In this document: piece by piece, positions 35,959-49,125 of the stretch
How the letters are laid out: each line of letters begins with the position of its first letter
How positions within the stretch are numbered: the stretch's first letter is position 1
Assembly: GCA_037176725.1 (NCBI GenBank)
Contig: JAZBRS010000076.1
Coordinates: forward strand, 123,523,001-123,587,000
Length of the DNA stretch: 64,000 nt
Direction: 5' to 3'
Origin: Posidonia oceanica
Taxonomy: Eukaryota > Streptophyta > Magnoliopsida > Alismatales > Posidoniaceae
Made by a program: the position numbers and the translations under genes
Notes under the pieces: generated by a model
What the model saw: only the letters and a program-made list of their open reading frames with translations
Databases searched by the model: none
Told to the model about the DNA's origin: nothing

Positions 35959-38900
35959 TGTTGACACCCCATCTTGGCAGGCTTGGACCCTTGGAGCCCT
36001 CTTGGTGATTGCTGGATCAAACCCCAACCAAACCCTAACCCTAATCCTCCTCTCCACCCTCCAAAAACAGCCCATTTTGACCTAAACCTTTACCCCCCTT
36101 CCCAACCTCAAAACCTAACCAAAATCCATAGGAAAACCCACCACTATCCACTCAACAAACCTACCCAAAAACTTAGAAATTTCCAAACCCAACCCATCCT
36201 TGAAAACCCTAGAAAACATAGGAGAAACTACCCTTCTTCTACACCTTGAAACCCCTCCAAAACCTCCTTAGAATCGGACCAAAACTTCAGACCCAAGACT
36301 TCAAACCCTAGACTACCCACTCATCAATTCTTACCACATTCCAAGACCATTAAGACCCTCTTTCACCCAAATTATCCTTTTCTCTCTCCAGGATTATCAT
36401 TTTCTCTCTCCTCTCTCTCTCCTGATTATCATCTCTCTTTTCATCCCTTTCCTATCCTTTTTCTGGTCTGGCTGTGGGCCCCCTCTGTGCTTCTATCCTT
36501 CCTCAATCTTATCCCTATTTTTACTTTATTTTTAACACTGTTTCTGAATTTTTAAAAATCGTTTTCCTCCAACCTATCTTTTTTCCTTTTATCTCCCTCC
36601 TTCTTCCATTTCTTTCCTCCTTCTCTTTTCCTTTGCTCCCTTTTGCAAAAATCCACAAAAACCCATAAAAATCTGTAAAATCTCAAAACACAAAAGAAAC
36701 AAATCAGAACCCTAAGAAAAACAATTAAAAAATGTTAAACAAGCAATTAACAACTTAAACTTAACTTAAGCAAGCTAAAAAGAAAACCAAGCATGCAAAC
36801 TAAAAAATGCAAAACAAATCAAAAGGAAACACTGAAAAATCAAGGAAAAAGCTAAAATAAAATCAAAACCCACCAAAGGTAAAAACCCATCAGAAGAATT
36901 AAAAAACAAACCCAAAAAGAAGAATTGAAAATTCAAATACTAAAACAAGTAATTAAAGAAGGCAAAAGACTTAACCTAGTAAACATAAGAAAAACAAGTT
37001 AAAAACTTAATAAAAAAAAGAAAAGAAAAACACATCTGAAAGACCTAAAAACACCCTATCAAACCAGAAAAATCCAACTGAAAACCTCAAGAAAAAATCA
37101 ACAAATAAAAATCAAAACACAACTTAAAAGACTTAAGAAGGAAAAAACCCTAAAAAGACTAAAACTTAAAAACTTAAAACCAACCCTGATTAATACGAAA
37201 TTAAATCCTAAAAAATCCTAATCAGTATCCTAAATGTCCAACAAGGGAAATACAATTTTTAAAATAATCTAAAAAGGGTTTAACAAACACTTAATCAAGA
37301 GAAAACTAATTAAAAGCAAAACCAAAACCCTAAAACCCTAATCAAGCCCAACACACATTAATCAACTCAAAATAACCATTAAAAATCTTAATTAAAATCC
37401 TAACCTACAGCAAAACACTTCTAATATTTTTACTTATTTTTAGTTTATTTTTACCTATTTTGTTTCCCCATTCTACCCTCTCTTTCTTTCTTCCTTCTTT
37501 CTTTCTTTCTTTCTTTCCTTACTGGGCTCAACCCGGCCCGTTTCTTCTTTTTTCTTTTTTTTCTTCCTTTTTCTCGGCCCGCAGCAGTCCGGCCCACGCA
37601 CTCCGTCTCCCTCCTTCTCCTTCTGCAAACTTCTTCTGCAGATTCTTCCCGCGACGGCCGGCTGCCATTCCCTCCTTCCATTTGAATTTTGAAGCTCCGT
37701 CACTTCGGTCTACAGCAGCCCGCCGTCTCCTCATCTCAGCACCAAATCTGGAGCCGGTCGCCCCGTCTCCTCTGCTGCAGTAATCGCCGGTCGAGTTTTG
37801 AATTCCCAGCTCGCGCCCAGCAGCAGCAGCTCCGGATATAAGCCGCCCGCTCCTTCCTTTCGATGGTGGTGGTGCAAGTGTGAGGGTGCCAGTGTGAGCG
37901 AGCCTGAGTGAGCAATCCAGAGCAATCAGAGTGAACCCAGAGAGAGACCAAAATCCGGATTTTCCATCCACCTGTGCGACCTTCCTTCTCCTCTGCATTT
38001 CTTTCAATTCCAGAGAAAAGAGAAAGGAGAAGAGAGTGTTTGTGAGTCTTCGACATCCCGGAGAGAAGCCCTCATCAGAGCTCAATCCCCCCACCGGTCC
38101 TCCTCTTTTCTTCTCTGAAAATTTCAGCAAGCGTCCTTCTTTCTTTTCCAATCCCCCAGTACCACTTCAGACCCCCATCCTTCTCCCAATTCCTCCCCCA
38201 AAGTTCACCCAAAACCCAACCATTTCCCAGCATCATTCCCTAGCCATTCTACCACCTAAATCGCTCTGAAACACCACCTGACTCCAACTGAAACCCGACT
38301 CCTTCCCTTCGGCAATTCCCATCACTCCAGTTCACCATTGCCTCCCAAAATCCACCCAGATAATCCCCAAACCATCTCCTTTCCAGGGCCCCTAACCTCC
38401 GGCCCTAACTCTCACCACAGATCCCAAACAACACAACAAACACCTGCATCAGCCACTGACCAGAAATTCGACCCAGCCCCAATTCTACTCCACGCTCTCC
38501 AGAAACCCTCTCCGAGCATCCAACCTCACTCGCCGAACTTCCAGCAGCCTCCCGGAGGGCTCCATCCAAGCCGACGAGCAGCAGACACCTCCCCCGACCT
38601 CCGGCAGCATCCTCTGAACCCAAAAGAGCCGAAACCTCACCTGGGCTGTAGAGCTTCAGTCCGGTCGATCAGGAAGCACCGGAGGGACGTTCTGAAGCGA
38701 TTCCAACCTTCGCGAGCAGCCGGCGACGTCCGCAGCGACCGGACGGCCTCCACCGGCGACCTCTGGAACCACTGACGTCGGGGGAACGGCTCAGGGGCGG
38801 AAAAAGGTAACCATTGCTTCCCTTAGCTTCTTCTTCTTCTTCTCTTGCTTCCCCAGCCTTTAGAATAGGCTTTCCGGTCCTCCTGCTCCGTCCTCGACTC

Positions 38901-41900
38901 GCCGGACAGTTCTCCTTCTCCGGCGCCGGCTGCTCTTCCTCCGGACACTCCGACCAGCAGAGCGAGCTCCGGACCATTCCCAGAGCTCCGGACGATCGCC
39001 GACGTCGCCCTCCGCCAGTCCCGCGCCTCCTCAGCCTCCCCTGTCGGCGGCCACGAGTACTGCTGGCGTTCCGCTACAGTACTCGTCGCCGTCGACAAGT
39101 TACTGTGCGTTTATTTTATTCTAGCTAAAGTTTTTAAGTAAATATTGCATATTTGGTTTAAGTTTCTGACATTTTACATTCCAGTCCTTACTTCATTTAA
39201 TCTGCTGTGTTTTTAAATCAAAATCATATTAAATTGCATAATCTGTTTATGGTTTTCAGTATTTGCAATTTGGTCCTTTTACTGTGCTGTGCTGTTATTT
39301 AATTTTGTAGTTTAGTCCCTCTGTTTTCAATTTTTGCACTTAAGTCCTGCACTAAATCAGTTCATTTATTTTCTTGCATTTTACCATACTGCTTTGCATT
39401 CTGGCCCCTTACATTTTTCTGATTTTGCACTTAAGCCCATGCACTGTAGCAACCTAGGTTTCATTTATGATTTTTGCATACTGCATTGCATATTTTGCCT
39501 CCTGGTCTTGCATATTTGCATTTAGGTCCATTTTAAATGGACAGTAACTCATGCATGCATTTTTAGCATACTGCATTGCATTTTTGACCCTGTTCTTTTT
39601 AAAAATTGCACTGTGGTCCTGTTCTCTGATTTTCAGAGCATGTTTTCCATACTAAATTGCATTTTTAGCCCCTGCATGATTTCAAAATTACACATAGGTC
39701 CTTGCATCTTTTGAAAAATCATGTGAAAAGACCATTTTGCCCCTAGATTGCATCTTAGCTCCTATGCTTACCAAATTTCATGCAGACCCTCCACTAGTAT
39801 TCCCAGACTCCCCAGAACCTTGTTTTCTGGAAAATTTGCATTTTAGACCCTAATTTTTCCAAAATTGCTTTCTGATCCCTTTCTGCTTTCAAAACTTCTT
39901 CTAAAGCATACCCTCTTTTCAAAGCAGCTTTCTGAGCCTAGTTTTTTACAAAACGAAGCCCTGCTCCCTCCAGTTTTTAAAACCCTCTCCTGTAGACCCC
40001 TGTTTTCTGGAAAATTTGCATTTTTAGCCCCTTTCTTTTTCAAAATGCCTTCTGAAATCCTGGCTTTTCCCAGTTACTTCTCTTTGCATTTTCTTACTTT
40101 TGCATGCATTCTGCATCCATTTAGCCTTGCATTTTAGCATCTTCTTGCATACACTAAGCACTTTAAGCTCCCCTTCACCTGGGAGGACCTTTTTGCGCGT
40201 CCCTAGGACCTCCCGAACACTTAGGTCTGTTCTTCTCCCCTGTTCTGGCCCTTCGGCCCTAAAGCTGCGATATCTTCCAATCCGGCCGTTGGATCTTCTC
40301 AAATAAGCTGCCCAGGCGACCGCAGCGAAGCGCTCTTCAGCATGGACCAGACAGATTTCAGATCAGGCTCCCGGATTTCCAGGTATGTCCTCCTGAACCC
40401 TTGCATTGCATTCATTTGCATGCCATTTGCATAGTTTTTCTTGTTTTCGCTTTCTGACTCTTTGAGCATGTAGAATAAGGCTTCCCCTTTCTGCTTGTAT
40501 CCTCAAATCCTCGCTTCGCGTTTCTCCGTGTGTTTTGTGTTGTGTTTTCCCTAGATTTGCCACTTAATGTGACTTTTTTCCCCCTTTTTCCACGATCAGA
40601 TCGCATCGCGAGCTTTGGGCAGCATGCGAGACACACCGTGGAACGGTTTAGTGGGAAACAGTCGCAAAGAGGTGGTAATCCCTCCATTTGCACACTCTCC
40701 CCTCCGTAGGTCTTCACGCCTACCCTGAGTGGTCCCAAGCGACGTCTGTTCTTACACATGCGTTGTTTCGCCTCCCCTTTGGCCTCTTCTAATCTTTTCC
40801 TGCATTCTTGCATTCGCATGGTTTTTCCAAGGTTTTTGCTTCGCTGTTTTGGCACCATTTCGCGTGCCCGCCCTCGTTTTGGCACCGCTTTGCGTGCCCT
40901 CCTGTTTTCCTGCCTTGTTTTGCGTGCTGCCTTGCTTTCTCGCTCGTTTTGCGTACCGGTTTTATTCTTTCACTCCGTTTTGCGTGCCTTTCTGTTTTCT
41001 CGTCCCGTTTTGCGTGCCTTCCTGCTCTCTTGTCTTGTTTTGCGCGCAGCCTTGCTTTCTTGCTTGTTTCGCGTGCCTGCCCTCGTTTTGGCACCACTTT
41101 GCGTGCCCTCCTGTTTTCCTGCCTTGTTTTGCGCGCTGCCTTGCTTTCTCGCTCATTTTGCGTACTGGTTTTATTCTTTCGCTCCGTTTTGCGTGCCTTT
41201 CTATTTTCTCGTCCCGTTTTGCGTGCCTTCCTGCTCTCTTGTCTTCTTTTGCGCGTAGCCTTGCTTTCTCGCTTGTTTCGCATGTCGCTCTCGTTTTTGC
41301 ACCGTTTTGCGTGCCCCTTTACTCCCTTGTCTTGTTTTGCGTGCTGTCTTGCTTTCTCGCTTATTTTGCGCGCCGTTTTCGCTCTTTTGCATCGTTTTGC
41401 GTGCGTTGCTCATTTCTCGCCTCGTTTTGCGTGTTTTGTGCCGTTTTCCCCTGCATTTTGATTGCATTGCATGGCTTCCCGGTCGTTTTGCTTTCTCGCC
41501 TGCATTTGCATATAGGGCTGTGATGCTTACTGCCTGGAGTTCTCACGAGCTAGGTTTCGCCTTGTTCGGAACGCAGATAGCGTAGCTGAGCACTTAGAGA
41601 GCACGTTTACTTCCTTGCTTTGTTTCTTCCCACTTAGAGCACACCTTGAGCATTCATTCAGGCATTTATAGGCACATAGGCATTCAATCCTGCATTTCCC
41701 TGCGTATGCGAGCGTAAGCCTAGAAAGACCGATTCTCGGGCGTGTCGGGGGTGCCTAACACCTTCCCCGCACGTAACAGGAGTCCTTACCCTGTCTTCTG
41801 GCACGTAATGACCGTACTGCCCTTATCCTAGGCTAGAGTCATCTCATTTGCATTTGTTTGCATTTGTTTTCCTTTGCATTGCTTCGCTTTGCATTCCTTG

Positions 41901-42091
41901 CTCGGTTTTGCACGTTAATTCACGCATTACCCCGGTTTTCCTTGTCTTCCGTTAATAGACGTGGTGGCGACTCTGATTTGTCTTATCTTTCCTTTTTCTC
42001 CTCGATTTCAAGTGTTTTCGAGTTGAGCCTCTTCCTCGGATCTCAATCGCCGCTATATATAGTGAGCCTGGTTCCGATCGGGATCGCTACA
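35959..42091 (+). repeat. 5' LTR of element C (6133 bp)
   Basis: TGTTGACACCCC to CTACA. TATA-like GATATAAGC at 37835-37843; candidate donors AAAAAG|GTAACC (38807) and CCAG|GTATGT (40383); degenerate TTGCA array (about 39160-40130) with the palindrome GTCCATTTTAAATGGAC (39526-39542); CGTTTTGCGTGCC array (about 40855-41440); conserved GTGCCTAACACCTTCCCC (about 41750). A CTTT microsatellite lies at about 37485-37518. Pro-rich open frames in 37900-38780 start at non-ATG codons and come from C-rich sequence; I do not count them as genes. Confidence 0.93.
37835..37843 (+). promoter_or_regulatory. TATA box candidate in 5' LTR of C
   Basis: GATATAAGC followed by GC-rich sequence; identical in the 3' LTR (60238-60246) and aligned with GATAAAAGC in B. 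Confidence 0.5.
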
Positions 42092-42092
42092 G

Positions 42093-42110
42093 TGGCGACT
42101 CTGCTGGGGA
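42093..42110 (+). other. Primer binding site of element C
   Basis: TGGCGACTCTGCTGGGGA, one G after the LTR end; one C to T change against B and Y. Confidence 0.82.
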
Positions 42111-43400
42111 TTAGACTAGACTCCGGCTTTCGTTCCCAGCTTTTCGCTCGCTTGCTTTGCAGCCTTGTCTACCTTGTGTGCCTTCGTCGCCTGTTTTGCT
42201 CGCTTTTCTGTGCAAACCCCTAGCGAGTCGCTTCGTAGCTACTTTGCTTAGGTTTTGCACCTCTTTTGTCTCGGTTTGCGCTTTCTTCTGCCTGGCTTTG
42301 CTCCTTTGCCTGTTTATTTACTTACTGTCTTGCTTGTGCTCCTATTTCTTTTACAGTCTGCTTACTTTTTATTATTGCTTTAATTCTCGCACATTACATG
42401 TCTACATACTTTGTTTAGCTAAAATACATGCTTTTTGAACGTTGAATGCTTCTTTTACACTCTTGCTATGTCACTACACACGCACATACTATGCTTACAT
42501 GCTTTTTGACTTGATGAATGCTTCTTTTTCACCATTATGCTCACAAACACTCGCACATGCCATGAACATGCCTTTTGTTGTGTTGTATGATGGTTGCTTG
42601 CCATTTTGACTGATTTTCTTCCCTTTTGCACTTGCCATGCTTAGGATAGTAGAGACTTGTCTGCTTCCCCCATGGTTAACTAAAAAATGCAAGTAAAAAG
42701 AACTTCTAGGGACAACTAGAGACTACAAACAATCCTTCACTCCCTTTGGTTAATAAAATGTGCAAGATAAAAAACTCTAATCATTTTGCATAAGCATCAT
42801 ATAGGGCATGCATTCTTCTCCTCTGAGTCCACCTACTAGTCTACGAAGGACGGTTCCGGCCTCTTGTTCCACTGCTCTGGGCGTGGCATAAGTTGGTCGG
42901 TCCGTCCCCTCCTTGTCCGGGGGTCGTGTCGGTGTTAGTAGAGGGTACCACCCACGCTTTGGCGGGGTAGAGGCCACTAACGCACCACCCTGTCATTACC
43001 TGAGCTTTGGGCCGGGAGTTAGACAGGGGACCTACTTTTTCTGACCTGTGTCGGTGACCCGTACATCCAGGGATACCTGGAGTAGACAACCTTGCTAGGA
43101 AACACTAGTTAGGTAAGGGGGGCATACTAGAAAGCATGCACATCATTCATGCCACTTAACTAACTCATTTGCATCCATCTTTTAGTTTCTAACCCTAATT
43201 TCCTTCTGTTGTGTCAGCGTGATCGGTAAGCGAGTTTCCCTTTGCCAAAGCTCGAGTATCGACCCTCGTTGACGCCCTTTTGCGACTTAGTTCGCGACCA
43301 TTCCCCCTCTGAGCTATCCGCATTTGCGACGATAGCTCCTCTTAGGACTCACCGCTTGAATACTCGTCGCAGCCCTGTTCTCACACGCTCTAGGTCAGCA
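42111..43400 (+). other. 5' leader of element C
   Basis: Closely matches the leader of B, including the GC-rich block (about 42800-43090) and candidate intron. An open frame upstream of the MAQ start begins at a TTG only and is preceded by an in-frame TAA at 43227, so translation from MAQ is preferred. Confidence 0.75.
43113..43217 (+). other. Candidate leader intron of element C (105 nt)
   Basis: Donor TTAG|GTAAGGGG at 43113, CTAACCCTAATT, then TTCCTTCTGTTGTGTCAG acceptor ending at 43217. Confidence 0.55.
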
Positions 43401-46400
43401 ATGGCCCAGTACGTTAGTGAGCCTTCTTTTACTCCTGTCACGGAGGGTGTTTCCGTTCTGGCCCCTCCGGTTGCTCTTTCCGTCCCTCTTGTTCCCCCTC
43501 CGACGCCAGGGTTTCCCCCTCTGATGTCTCTAGGTTCTTAGTACACCCCAGGACAGTGGCAAGCCTCCCTTCCTCCGGATCCGGTCGTCGAATCTATCTT
43601 GACGGCCGTTACTCGCGCTCCGGAGACGCCACTGCCCCCTCCGTCCCAGGGATACGTCGCTTTCGACATCCCTTCCACCGCTGCTGCGGCACTTTCTGTA
43701 GAATCCTTCCCTCCCGGACAGTCTGTGTCCGTGCCACTTGCTTCTCAATCCCCGCCAGCACTGCACTTCAGCGTCCCCACCGGCGAGACGCCCAAAGCTC
43801 AGTACCAGCACCTGATGGAGCTTGCCCAGAGACTGCAGGGCATGGCTCTATCAGTTCGTCCTTCTTCTGTCTCTATCGTCCCTAAGGTTCCTCTGAGGCC
43901 AGTTCCTGCATTTCTTGCATCAACCTCAGCACCTCCGCCTCGACCATCATCGCAACTGCTCACGGTTCCGACGATGGGGGCCCGTCTACCGCCTCCTGCA
44001 CAACACTTGGCACAGCATGCTCCACTTCCTTCTGGTGGTCAAACCTTTGGATCGGCTGGAGCCCAGTACCTCTCTGGCTCGCTGTCTAGCACCCCGTCTG
44101 TACAGCAACTGGTGCTCCGTCATCCTCCCCCTATTCCAGCACAGCATGGCATCTACTCTTCTCCTCTTCACCAAGTCCAGCATCCTGCATACACTCCTGC
44201 ATACACTGTCCCCCAGCACGGATACGCCGGCCATCCCGTTGCTCCACCAGGCGACGCTATGGTAGATCCGGAGGAGCACTTAGGTGCGACCCATTCGGCG
44301 TATGTGCTCGCTACCCCTGCTGATCCCTCTCCTACAGCAGCAATCCCAGACCCCATCAATAACCGGATGGACGTCTTGGAGAAGGCACTACGACTAGTGC
44401 AGGGTACTGAGCACCAGACCTACCAGTTCCGGGACCTCTGCTGCTTTCCAGAGGCGGTACTCCCTCCGAAGTTCAAAATCCCGGACTTCGAAAAGTATAA
44501 TGGTAGGGGCTGCCCCGTAGCACACCTGAAGGCGTATTGCATTGATCTCGCTCAGCTTCAGGCTGACGAGAGGTTGCTGATCCGCTTGTTCCAGAAGAGT
44601 TTGACCGGGCCAGCACTCAAGTGGTTTACATCACTTGATATGTCAGCCATCAAGACTTGGAACGACCTCAGTCAGGCGTTCCTGGAACAATACTCCTTCA
44701 ACCTCGATCTTGTCCCAAAGAGGGCGGACTTGATCGCCATCAAGCAGAACTCTGGCGAGCCGTTCGGGGAGTACGTCGGCCGCTGGCGCGCCCTTGCCTC
44801 TCAGGTTCGAGATAGACCCTCTGATGAGGAGTCTATCGAGATCGTTATCAAAGGGGCGCAGCCGTCTCTCGGAGCTCTGCTTAGCATCCAACCAGTCACT
44901 ACTTTTGCGGCACTCATCAGAGCTGGAGCGTGCGTGGAGAGTTCTTTGCGGAGTGGCAACTTCCCGGCTCTCTCTGCGTTCGCTAAGCAGGCAGTGATCA
45001 GCAGCAACAGTGCCAACAGCAGCGCCTCCAACAGCAACAACAGTGGCAGCAACAACAACCGCCCGAAGAGGAAGGATTCGCCGAAACCCGCTGTTGCATT
45101 CGTCGATTCTCCTGCTGTGCCTGTTCGCTTGCCGTCTCGGCCTGCCCCAGCTCAGATGGTGTACGCTCCTGCACCTAGGAATCCACACACACCGCACATC
45201 ACTACCACCGCTAGACCGGTCTATCCTGCCGCACCGGTCCAGCAAGGCTCACACCTAAGGCAAAGAAGACCACCCGCTGAGAGAAGGAATTTCACCCCAC
45301 TGGTGGAACCACTCACGGTCATCTTGCCAAAGGTGGCATCGCTCCTGAAGTTCCCGGAGGTTCGTCCGTCGCCAAGCCCTCTGCTGCATTGGTTTAGGCC
45401 GGACCTCTTCTGCAATTTCCATCGAAGCGTCGGGCATTCGACGGACAATTGCTTCTCCCTGCGGAACGCAATTCAGGACTTGATCGAATCGGGAACGATT
45501 GTGATCGACACGCACGAGGCTTCCTCTCAAGCACACACTCATGCATCTGCATCTCCAGCTGTTCCCCCGCATTCTGGCATCGTCCGCCAACCCTTACCGG
45601 AACACTCTTATCCGGGAGGGGCGGGAACCTCAAGTGTCCACTCTGTCTTTCCTTCTGGGCCTGCTACTTCTGTAGTGGACCCTTCTGATCTTATCTCTGT
45701 CATCTCTGAGCCTTTCCCAGTCAGTCTCTATTTGGCGGCAGTTGCCGGCTCCGAGTCGGGAATCCATTTGATCAGACCACGTGCCAGGCCGGAGCGCCCT
45801 CTCGCGCCTCCCACCGTGCTCCCTCAGGCTCAATCCCCTGTCCACCTTCTAGCTAGGGCCCAGCCTAGTTCCCCTATCCACCGTTTAGGGCGACCTCAGC
45901 CATACCTTCTTGGCAGACCTCAACCTGCCCCAGCCTTCCCACCCCAACAACCATACCCCTTAGATAGACCTCAGCTACACCTTCTAGGCAGACCTCAACC
46001 TGCCCCAGCCTTCCCACCCCAACAACCATACCCACTAGACAGACCTCAATATCCTGTAGGCCCCCCTGTAACCCCTCCTGTGCTCGCAGCACGTGCTCCA
46101 GTCGTCATTGATTTGACCCTGGACACCCATCGCGTCCCTTACAGCTACGCCACAGAAATGTGCACGGAAGTAACGCGATCGGGGAGGATTTATAGGCCCC
46201 CAGTGCCGGCGACTAGGCCAACTCACCCTAGACCTGTTATGCCCCCACCCTCAAGCCAACCCATAGCAGATCCAACTCCAGATCAGCCTGTAGTTAGCCA
46301 AATCCCTACCCAGCCTGTAGTAACCCAGCTTCCTTCCACTACCCCTTTAGAACCTGCTAGAATCACCTCTCCAGCTGCTAGGAGAAACCAACCCAAAGCA

Positions 46401-46627
46401 GACTTAACCTCCCAGCTTAAGAAGGTCAAAGCCGACATCTCCATCTGGGATTTGATCCACACTTCTGCCGAACACCGCGAGGCTTTTCTTCGCGTGTTCC
46501 AGGCTGCTCGTGTGTCCCAGTCCATTGAGCCTTCTGCCTTGGAGAGCATGGTTGGGTTAATCGCGGAGCCCTAGGTCATCTCTTTCACAAGTGATGAGCT
46601 GCCTCCGGCGGGGATTAATCACAACCA

Positions 46628-46975
46628 GCCCCTTTTCGTCACGGTGCAGTTCAAAAACTTCCGCATTCCCCTAACACTGGTTGATAACGGGTCAGGCCTT
46701 AACGTCTGTCCCTTGCGTACAGCAACCAAGCTCGGATTCAAAGCCGAGGATATCACACCAGCCGTGAAGGGAATGACTGCTTTTGACAACACTCACCATG
46801 ACGCTCTAGGGATTCTGATTATCCCTCTGGCTATCGGTCCGGTCGTCTTCGACGTAGAATTCTATGTCGTCGACTTGAAACCTAACTTCAATCTTCTGCT
46901 TAGGCGCCCTTGGCTCCACAAGCATCAGGTCCTTCCTTCGACCCTCCATCGAATGATAAAGTACCGTCGCGGCGA
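46628..46975 (+). other. Retropepsin-like protease domain (C)
   Basis: LTLVDNGSGLNVCPL with Asp at 46683-46685. The downstream signature has Arg for the conserved Gly (LLLRRPWL), which probably damages the fold. Confidence 0.8.
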
Positions 46976-47186
46976 CGATGTCATTGTCGTCATGGCGGAG
47001 AACTTTGAGAAGGAGCGGATTGAAGCAGTCTCTCCCGTGTCTTCGCAATCTATCCCGTTTGACCCTGAGACTTCTGAAGCCCTCTATCGCGTTAACCGGT
47101 GCGAGCCAGTTAACATCGTTCCTGATCTTGAACGTGTCAACTCCTTGACCGTTCACAGCAACCCCTTTCGAATGGTCGAGAATGTA

Positions 47187-47306
47187 TGTCACAGGTGGGG
47201 TTACACAAAGGGCACACCGCTCGGACACCACGGCCAAGGGATCGCGGAGCCGATCGTAGAAGTGGAGCGAAGAAAGTCTGAAGGCCTCGGCTACGAACCA
47301 AAGCTC
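47187..47306 (+). other. G-patch-like segment after the protease (C)
   Basis: WGYTKGTPLGHHGQGI...GLGYEPK: same glycine pattern as in B. Confidence 0.55.
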
Positions 47307-49125
47307 AACGAAGATCACTGCTTCCAGCTCAAAGATCGTGCGCCAGCCATTCCCAGAGACCTCACTAACTTTACCAGTGCAGGAATTCTGGGATCAACCG
47401 ATTACCAGGCCACAGCGCCGGCAGAGGATTGGGTGTGTATTGAGGACTACTACTCGGATGAGGAGCAGTCTGATGCAACAGAGGCAGTCCCAATCAACTC
47501 AGCAGAAACAGTGGTCAGAGCAGAGGCCCCACAGTCGGTTTATTTAGCTCCCCCTCTAGCAGAAACAGCAGGCAGTTCAGCAGGCCCTGTGGCAGATACA
47601 AGTTCTCATCCTTTTCCAGCCACATCAGTTCTCCAAGATCAGTCAGCAGCAGTGCAGGAGACAGAGACACTCCTCTTGGCAGAACCAAGTATGCCACCAG
47701 CAGTCACAGACACATCAGTGCCACTGCCCCCGTCTCTGGAGGGGCAGTCTATCAACTCAGTCAGCAGCGTGGCCCAGCCCGCTCCTTCAGCATCAACTTC
47801 AGGAATGCAGCTGGCGCAGTCCGCTCCGCATTCTCCTGACGACCTGCAGCAGCTCTCATGGCAAGACCCTATGGCGTCAGAGGCTGCGCTCTCTCAGTTA
47901 CGGCCCGATACAAAAGGCCAACTGAGCACTACATTCTCCGGGCCCTTGAGCCCTCCAAAGAGCACCCATGCTTATTCTCCGACAGTGACCCTGGAAACTT
48001 ATTCATCAGCAGCACCGCTGGCCTGTCTATTTGGGCCTTCTACATCTGAACTACCATCAGCGGACGCGCCCATGAACCAAATCATGCAGACTCCAAGGGC
48101 GGCGATCCATCCTGCAGCCGGGCCAGTGCCGCAGGCCCCCGGCGCCTACTACGTCGACTCCCCCTCAGACGAAGAAGGAGTGGCGATAGAAGCCCAGGTC
48201 GATTCTTGGATGTCCGACTTAGAGTTGCTTTATCAAGAACAGCTCAAGTCGATAGCAGAAGACCTGGCAGATCACCAAGCTGCAGAAAGGAAAGGAAAAG
48301 CCGTAGTCACGGATCCTCCTCTGCAAGAGGACCATGCTTCTATCATGGTTCTAGTAGACTCAGCAGTGCCGGACTCCCCTAGACCAGATGAGCTCATCAC
48401 TCTTCAACCAGAAGGCGGGTCTAGGTGGTTTGTGCAACCCATGCCTCACCTGAGCAATGCATCGAGCGGTAGTGACCAGATCAGCCGCCAGTCCGGTGTA
48501 TCCTCCACAAGCACACTAGAAGACCCGGAGGGGGGAGCATCAGCAGTAAATGCAGCAGCAGCAGAGCAGAATGCCTCAGCAGCCCCAGCAGCACAGTCAG
48601 CAGAGCAATCAGCAGTATCAGCAGCAGAGTCAGTTGAGCCCTCAGCAGAATCAGCAGAGCACTCAGCAGAGTCAGTCAGGCCAGAGCAAACAGCAGAAAG
48701 AATCGCTGGGACGGAGGTCGCGCACCGAGGCTACAAGAATACTCGAGTAAGCGTGACCATCCTGAAGCGTCACCAGGGCCAAGCAGCGGAACACATGCAC
48801 TCTTTCGACATCACAAGTCCCTCTTTTGAGAAAGAGATCCTCTCAGAACTTATTGCCTATGGAGAAGAGGATGATACGGGCATAGATGAGACTGACGAAC
48901 CTTTGCCCGAGTTCCGGCCCCATGACGACGACCCAGAAGGCCCAAACCTCCATGTTGAAGAAGAAACGGAGGTTGTTAACATTGGCATAGCTGAGGAAGT
49001 TAGAGAAGTTTGCATCAGTGCCCAGCTGTCCGCCCAGGCTCGAGCTGAATTCATCGCATTCCTGAAAGAATATGCGGATGTCTTCGCCTGGAGTTATGAA
49101 GATATGGTCGGCCTTGACATAGAGA

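Noticed and set aside
36028..36045. Telomere-like CCCTAACCCTAA in the LTR start of C (also at about 58436)
   Set aside because: Only two imperfect units inside U3, with no longer array; it is part of the LTR.
37485..37520. CTTT microsatellite and neighbouring pyrimidine tracts as a regulatory element
   Set aside because: Simple repeat present in both LTRs of C only; no sign of function.
38338..38775. 145-codon Pro-rich open frame in the LTR of C (also 60741-61178, and similar frames in B and Y)
   Set aside because: Starts at TTG, has low-complexity Pro/Ser composition from C-rich DNA and no family features; B shows no matching product in the same position.
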